From CAZVWW01 sp964631265 (GTDB taxonomy: Bacteria; Thermotogota; Thermotogae; MWEM01), in assembly GCA_964631265.1 (NCBI GenBank), contig CAZVWW010000094.1, positions 1-9,238 of the forward strand: a stretch of DNA of 9,238 bases. The letters are read 5' to 3'. The notes under the pieces were generated by a model. It saw only the letters and a list, made by a program, of their open reading frames with translations, made no database searches and had not been told where the DNA came from. Both the position numbers and the translations under genes were made by a program. Below, piece after piece: positions 6,401 through 9,238 of this stretch (position 1 is its first letter; every line of letters begins with the position of its first letter).

Positions 6401-8439
6401 ATGGAGGCATCAACCCCTCCTTCAAGGTAGACAGCCAGCCGGTTACTCGAGGCCCAGCCGATCTCAAACTCCGTTAAGAGCTTTGCACCCACGTTGAGCT
6501 CACCGGAAAGGGTCCCGGTGATGACGTCGGGAATGCCGGGAATGTCGTGAACATCCAACTCGAAGCTGCCGCCATAGTTCATGCCGACCCGTTCGCCGGT
6601 CTTTTTCCTTTCGCTGTCTCTCCCGGGGAAGGTGAACTTCCGGGGACTCTGAGAGAAGTTGACGTTCAGGTTCAGGCTCTTAAACGCCTCTTCGAGCGTT
6701 GCCCATTCCGTGTGCAGCAGGTAATAGTCTTCATGTGTCTCCACGTGGGCGGCCTTTCTCATCAGGTGGTTGTTCGTATCAATAACGATGTCCCCCGCCT
6801 GGAAAACGGGGCAGTCTGCGTTCCTGACGTATGCGATCTGTTGATCGGTCTGAGGGATCTCATCATAGATTGCTATGTCCTTTGAAACGATCACGATGTT
6901 GTTCCCGTAATCGGGATAATAGAACAGAATCCCGTTATCGGACTCCCTGTCGGTGAAAAAGGATGACCGGTCGAAGTTCAGGTATCCGTTGCCACGGGAT
7001 CGCGTTCCATCGTGAAAGCGCGTTCCCGCCTCTGAAGTCTGCCAGGTGAAGTCGGTCTCCCCGTCTCTGTCGATATCGAATGCCATGGAGGATTCCTCGA
7101 CGGTTACCATCTCCATGTATTCCGTCCCGCCCTCGCTGTTATAGACGGTGTACTGAAACATGAGCTCCGGCTCTCTCCCCATGAAGAAGATCGTTCCGTA
7201 GAGGCCCGATGTTGTTCGGACTGCGATTTCCGAATCGGGAACGATCTGATTGTTGTTGTCCGAGGATGATATGAGGGCGCTCGAGATATAGGGCAGCTCT
7301 TTGAGGGAATCGGGGTCGATATAACCGGGGGGAAGACGTTCGAAGTTGGCTTCCAGCGTTCTGTCGGAGGTCAACTTCACCGAAAGGAGATTGTCTTCGC
7401 TTATCTTCTCCTCTCCCTCATACCAGCCGGTGAAGGTGTATTCACTTTCTGAAAAGGCCTGAATCTCCAGTCTTGTTCCCTCTCCGACTGTTTTCTGTTC
7501 CGCGTCGCCGATGGGGTCCGTCCCGATTTGTATATTCCCTCCGAGGGCCGGAGTGGCCTGCACCGAAAGGGTGTACTGCCGGGTGTATGCCTTCTGTTCT
7601 TTATAACCGACGTCGATACCCCTCTCTTCCAGTTGTTGTATCATCGCCATCGTTTCTGAATCGGGGTCTGTGTTGAGATAGTTGTATTCCATCTTGACCA
7701 CATCGCCTTCGTCAATCCCCGGATTTTCGACGAGAGGGGTGATATCCGTCACCCGGTTGTCCCAGAAATAAAGGATCTCCAGTCTTTTCAGGTTTCTCAG
7801 CGGGGTGATATCCTCGACGCTGTTAAAGGGAAAGAACAACCATTCAAGGTTCTTCAGGGCCTGTATCCCTTCAAGGGAGGTCAGGGTTCCCCCGTTTGAA
7901 GTCCTGAAAGTATGGCGATCCTCCTCGATGAGTCTGTTCAAATCAGCACGGTTGGTTCGGGGTCCCGAATGTTCAATTGAACCGACGATCTCCAGTTCCC
8001 GGATACCGAGAACATCCTCCGGGTAGATCGTGCCGGTAGCGGGCCCGGTATAGCCCCCGGTTTTACGAACCGCCCTTTCAAGTTCGGGATCTTCAAACTC
8101 GAGGGCCCGGAGGGAGGTGAAACTCGCCCTGAAGGTTATGTCGCTATCCACCGTGACGGTATGTGAGCTGTTTGTGCTCAGAAGCGTCGAGCCTCTATAC
8201 CAGCCGGCAAGTTGGTGCCCCCGGCTTGGTCGGGCAAAAATTGCCAGTTCTCCTTGCCGGGTTTTGAACTGTCTGGTATGCTCGCCGGCCCAGGAGGTCT
8301 CGTTAAAGCTGACTTCGCCGCCCGTCTTCGGGCAGGCCTTTATCGTTACGGTGTAATCGTTGTTGAAAACACAACCGGTAATCAACAGGATAATGAAGGA
8401 AGTGAAAATAAAAAACCTGAAAAGCGCCTTTTTTCTCAT
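3490..8439 (-). CDS. Giant modular surface lipoprotein with InlB-type repeats, Ig-like domains and leucine-rich repeats
   Basis: This 1649-residue protein is exported and lipid-anchored: a basic N-terminus and hydrophobic core lead to a lipobox ITGC, with Cys23 as the modified residue. Modules in order: divergent InlB B-repeat (29-107, with GWYRG); short internalin-type LRR block (about 185-277); second InlB B-repeat (289-367, with GWYEG); unrecognised region (375-610); amphipathic beta-rich region (about 615-880) with alternating Gly/Glu strands; fibronectin-III-like segment (about 885-990); two tandem Ig-like repeats (991-1083 and 1084-1172) sharing NTFTW, GTHxF and RAVDD-type motifs; jelly-roll or MAM-like segment starting at FSEDFETGDFS (1178-1336); and a 22-residue-period LRR array (about 1395-1595) with a hydrophilic tail. 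These modules usually mediate adhesion or glycan binding; no catalytic motif is visible. The start is supported by GAGGAGGGG upstream. No sortase signal or strong terminator is seen. The LRR tail is AT-rich compared with most of the gene. Ligand unknown. Confidence 0.88.
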   Translation of the reverse strand: MRKKALFRFFIFTSFIILLITGCVFNNDYTVTIKACPKTGGEVSFNETSWAGEHTRQFKTRQGELAIFARPSRGHQLAGWYRGSTLLSTNSSHTVTVDSDITFRASFTSLRALEFEDPELERAVRKTGGYTGPATGTIYPEDVLGIRELEIVGSIEHSGPRTNRADLNRLIEEDRHTFRTSNGGTLTSLEGIQALKNLEWLFFPFNSVEDITPLRNLKRLEILYFWDNRVTDITPLVENPGIDEGDVVKMEYNYLNTDPDSETMAMIQQLEERGIDVGYKEQKAYTRQYTLSVQATPALGGNIQIGTDPIGDAEQKTVGEGTRLEIQAFSESEYTFTGWYEGEEKISEDNLLSVKLTSDRTLEANFERLPPGYIDPDSLKELPYISSALISSSDNNNQIVPDSEIAVRTTSGLYGTIFFMGREPELMFQYTVYNSEGGTEYMEMVTVEESSMAFDIDRDGETDFTWQTSEAGTRFHDGTRSRGNGYLNFDRSSFFTDRESDNGILFYYPDYGNNIVIVSKDIAIYDEIPQTDQQIAYVRNADCPVFQAGDIVIDTNNHLMRKAAHVETHEDYYLLHTEWATLEEAFKSLNLNVNFSQSPRKFTFPGRDSERKKTGERVGMNYGGSFELDVHDIPGIPDVITGTLSGELNVGAKLLTEFEIGWASSNRLAVYLEGGVDASIAGKLGLEGEIGGQFEKDLSNYIGSFSKTIWVYYIPVEITIKPILEAEYSADGWIGIESEAAFSQSMKTGFEIGETTGFDWIETKLDKSVSFDFDPSIKGSAEFKPKLILELQADICWLAGPTFELYPYLRSYIDTETHIHGMNWDDLDVQFNAGLDFGVETTFGLSGADWLKDIGLTDLAISTEPLSLLSFPILAFDIAHPARPDDLMLSLEKTGEEYPDIQLNFRDNSAYEDYYDISRSFSPGNYSVITKLPSNTSDNIRHNDAIVPDEETYYYKVQGYDVANFSVNPFGFKKEIRIDSAFSNVASITLNPPEIKKVDGKEGLIYDATNTFTWEGSDTTCKREIVKYLIRKDFGEWEANTPPELNEYTWSNYSTGTHVFEVKAVDDDELESNIVRWQFEYDVGKPVVEKISGKQGIINDPSNTFTWRGEDTNPGGTVEHYEYRKDNSSWKRTEDRELKWQGYDYGTHTFSVRAVDDEGYLSEPARWRFDYSTATVLFSEDFETGDFSNNAWRIGGESIQVTDDESFEGNYCAKLSYDHSDSDYSNAISFMMATITLNEPAVLSFFRKLEYAGTETHDYTNHFDLDIGTINENGAFEKHPEHPYGFADARWQTDWEEVVRMLPEGTHVLRWSLYCSSVYPNKAPFTAYIDNITILPEMDLGHPVAFPPEWKRALYRRYHIGLTKDAQGNRIIYSRTLKDIMWFSYYRMNLKGKTSNLSGLEEMENLRILELSPHDNHLEYSAKLTSSDLAPIQHLPKLRILDLSKHAIKDLTFLRKLKSLTRLTLNNNSLSDLKPVSNLHNLRWLSLNENNISDLRPVSNLHNLRYLKLSENNISNIAPLSGLTELKGLLLENNNIKEITALQELNLNSDYFSINLSHNYIEDIGPLAANKGLDEKCSVSLFMNNLHFPMYNIIDPPSPIPGDWTDYYTLRDDKGVKICIYPQRTTCSSTESNDRETSFHEKPPLDSEE
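3895..4031 (-). repeat. 66-bp near-identical tandem LRR unit duplication
   Basis: Two adjacent LRR units in the giant lipoprotein gene repeat with a 66-bp period (22 codons). The block 3924-3965 matches 3990-4031 with only two C/T differences, and the flanking parts of the unit also match closely. The units encode KPVSNLHNLRWLSLNENNIS and RPVSNLHNLRYLKLSENNIS (about residues 1474-1515). Neighbouring LRR units share only the consensus leucines and asparagines, so this pair comes from a recent duplication or gene conversion. Confidence 0.9.
4924..5469 (-). repeat. Two tandem Ig-like domain repeats inside the lipoprotein
   Basis: Residues 991-1083 and 1084-1172 of the giant lipoprotein are homologous repeats of about 90 residues. 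Shared positions include GK-G-I followed by D, NTFTW, G-DT, YxxRKD with a Trp, Y-GTH-F, a V-AVDD motif, and RW-F-Y at the end. The pattern fits beta-sandwich domains that act as spacers in bacterial surface proteins. Divergence between the copies shows the duplication is old, unlike the LRR duplication downstream. Confidence 0.7.
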
Positions 8440-8440
8440 G

Positions 8441-8881
8441 CTAACCCCTCCTCAGAGGAATTTTGTGATGACGGGATGTCTCTTCTTGCCTTGTAAGTTG
8501 CTTCAAGAAATCGACAGCCTTCTGTTGGCAAGACGCAAACCAGGACATGAGGGTAGAAAGAAGTTGCTTCGCCGTGGGCAGGAATTGTTGGTGTCCTTTT
8601 CTTTCTTCGCTATTATTATACATCATTTTACGCGTGTTGTGCTTGAATCGATTCACAATCCCCATCAGTTCTCCGCGGACAAGGACAATCACCCTCCCAG
8701 GGTCCGCTGAATCAAAGTAACAAGAAACAGGCAAACTCCTCCATTTCACCTGGTTATCCCAGAAAATCATGGCCCTGTCGCTTACTAACTTCTGAAAACG
8801 TATCCGGCGCACCGACTGTTTCTGTTTGATCGTCTTCTTCTTTGAGAGCTCATCGGGTCGTAACATTCCGGTTGTGTCCAA
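8441..8881 (-). CDS. Doubtful ORF upstream of the lipoprotein gene
   Basis: A minus-strand frame of 146 codons (TTG at 8881, first ATG at 8866) ends one base before the lipoprotein ATG, so the lipoprotein ribosome site lies in its last codons. That spacing is typical of co-translated genes. The product is basic, with a stretch of strand-like residues around PGRVIVLVRGELMGIVNRF, but I recognise no family, signal peptide or motif. Neither start has a convincing ribosome site, and ORFs of this length occur as shadows elsewhere in the window. It may be non-coding leader or a decayed gene. Nothing else convincing is seen in 8440-8890. Confidence 0.2.
   Translation of the reverse strand: MDTTGMLRPDELSKKKTIKQKQSVRRIRFQKLVSDRAMIFWDNQVKWRSLPVSCYFDSADPGRVIVLVRGELMGIVNRFKHNTRKMMYNNSEERKGHQQFLPTAKQLLSTLMSWFASCQQKAVDFLKQLTRQEETSRHHKIPLRRG
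8615..8620 (-). promoter_or_regulatory. Candidate -10 element for the lipoprotein gene
   Basis: On the minus strand a perfect TATAAT occurs here, about 175 bases upstream of the lipoprotein ATG. No good -35 hexamer lies 16-18 bases above it (GCACAA or AGCACA at best). If real, the message has a leader of roughly 170 bases and the doubtful ORF covering this position would not be fully transcribed from it. Confidence 0.25.
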
Positions 8882-8890
8882 TGATTAGAT

Positions 8891-9115
8891 ATGGCTAATA
8901 GATATTGATAGAAAGAGGACCAGCACCGGAAAATACTATGCGATGCAATTGATGAAGAGGGAGCCATTCTCGACTGGAAATATTTGAATAGCAACCTGAA
9001 AGATATCCGGGAGGGCATCCCGTTGGTTTCCACCACCTATGAAAGGCAGCTCCGGCATTTTCTAAGAATCGTGAAAGATGAACCCAGTTGCTTTCTGGAT
9101 GCTTTCACGGATTGA
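8891..9115 (+). pseudogene. Decayed small gene with two in-frame stops
   Basis: From the ATG at 8891 the frame reads MANRY, then TGA TAG (8906-8911), then 67 sense codons to a TGA at 9113-9115. The downstream part looks like a genuine protein C-terminus: KEDQHRKILCDAIDEEGAI, a mixed helical middle, and YERQLRHFLRIVKDEP near the end. No usable start lies between the stops and this segment's beginning, and no ribosome site precedes the ATG. It was probably a small gene or the end of a larger one, now broken. A strong terminator 60 bases downstream on the same strand supports former transcription. I recognise no family. Confidence 0.45.
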
Positions 9116-9126
9116 TAAAACCCCGT

Positions 9127-9163
9127 ACCATGGATCCAAGGGGTCAGTCCCCTTGGTAAATAT
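9127..9163. repeat. Palindromic repeat, copy 2
   Basis: Bases 9131-9163 are identical to 3218-3250, in the same orientation, and similarity extends to 9127 with one mismatch. The hairpin arms CCAAGGGG (9136-9143) and CCCCTTGG (9149-9156) enclose TCAGT. Unlike copy 1 there is no outer complementary stem. It starts 11 bases after the stop of the decayed gene. Two exact copies in 9 kb suggest a dispersed genomic repeat. Confidence 0.85.
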
Positions 9164-9177
9164 TAGCATATAGAATA

Positions 9178-9205
9178 GAGCCGGCCTTCGGGCCGGTTTT
9201 GTTTT
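9178..9205 (+). terminator. Rho-independent terminator
   Basis: CCGGCC (9181-9186), a stable TTCG tetraloop, then GGCCGG (9191-9196) form a GC-rich hairpin followed by TTTTGTTTT. The U tract lies only on the plus strand, so it ends plus-strand transcription, presumably of the now broken gene at 8891-9115. The last 33 bases of the window hold nothing I can identify. Confidence 0.85.
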
Positions 9206-9238
9206 GACATGAGAAACCCCCGCCGGCCATCGAGCCAA

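Noticed and set aside
8360..8710. 116-codon plus-strand frame overlapping the lipoprotein 5' end
   Set aside because: It is antisense to the signal peptide and ribosome site of a well-supported gene and has no domain signal.
8906..8911. Recoding (selenocysteine or readthrough) at TGA TAG in the decayed gene
   Set aside because: Two different adjacent stops so early in the frame, with no adjacent structured element that I could find, fit decay better than recoding.
8785..9036. 83-codon minus-strand frame
   Set aside because: It is antisense to the decayed plus-strand gene, is Ser/Arg-rich as shadow frames often are, and has no ribosome site.

Overview
The window is bacterial DNA from a draft or metagenome-type assembly: a run of exactly 100 Ns at 2376-2475 joins two contigs. 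It holds five well-supported protein genes, two gene remnants, one doubtful ORF, two copies of a palindromic repeat and one clear intrinsic terminator. There is no tRNA, rRNA, CRISPR array or intact transposase. Base composition is mixed (roughly 35-63% GC in 60-base lines counted by hand), and Shine-Dalgarno sites are mostly strong (AGGAGG type). A secreted GH8 glycanase, a cysteine-rich DUF3795 protein, an iron-sulfur flavoprotein of the kind common in anaerobes and a giant LRR/InlB-repeat lipoprotein suggest an anaerobic or facultative polysaccharide-using bacterium. I cannot fix the phylum; spirochaetes, Thermotogota-like lineages and Firmicutes-like anaerobes are all compatible.

Layout. 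16-447 (+): small two-helix membrane protein. 444-737 (-): DUF3795 protein, whose stop overlaps the previous one tail to tail. 738-958: divergent intergenic region with a hairpin, an inverted repeat and a candidate promoter. 959-2311 (+): exported glycoside hydrolase family 8 enzyme. 2312-2487: short tail and assembly gap. 2488-3111 (-): NAD(P)H:FMN-reductase-like iron-sulfur flavoprotein. 3112-3489: no intact gene, but a nested palindromic repeat and a 49-codon remnant. 3490-8439 (-): one 1649-residue lipoprotein filling more than half the window. 8440-8890: no convincing gene. 8891-9115 (+): decayed gene with two in-frame stops. 9127-9163: second repeat copy. 9178-9205: rho-independent terminator. 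9206-9238: nothing recognisable.

The GH8 enzyme and the giant protein are both exported, and the latter carries several adhesion or glycan-binding-type modules, so a surface role in polysaccharide contact is plausible. They are on opposite strands and separated by an assembly gap and a flavoprotein gene, so no operon links them.

The most interesting object is the giant lipoprotein. It has LRR blocks near both ends, each closed by a similar cap, around a large middle with two InlB-type repeats, an unrecognised amphipathic beta-rich region, a fibronectin-like segment, two tandem Ig-like repeats and a jelly-roll-like segment. Its C-terminal LRR cassette is markedly more AT-rich than most of the gene and contains a near-identical 66-bp unit duplication, which points to modular assembly and recent repeat turnover. 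The gene and its degraded flanks lie between two 33-bp identical palindromic repeats about 5.9 kb apart.
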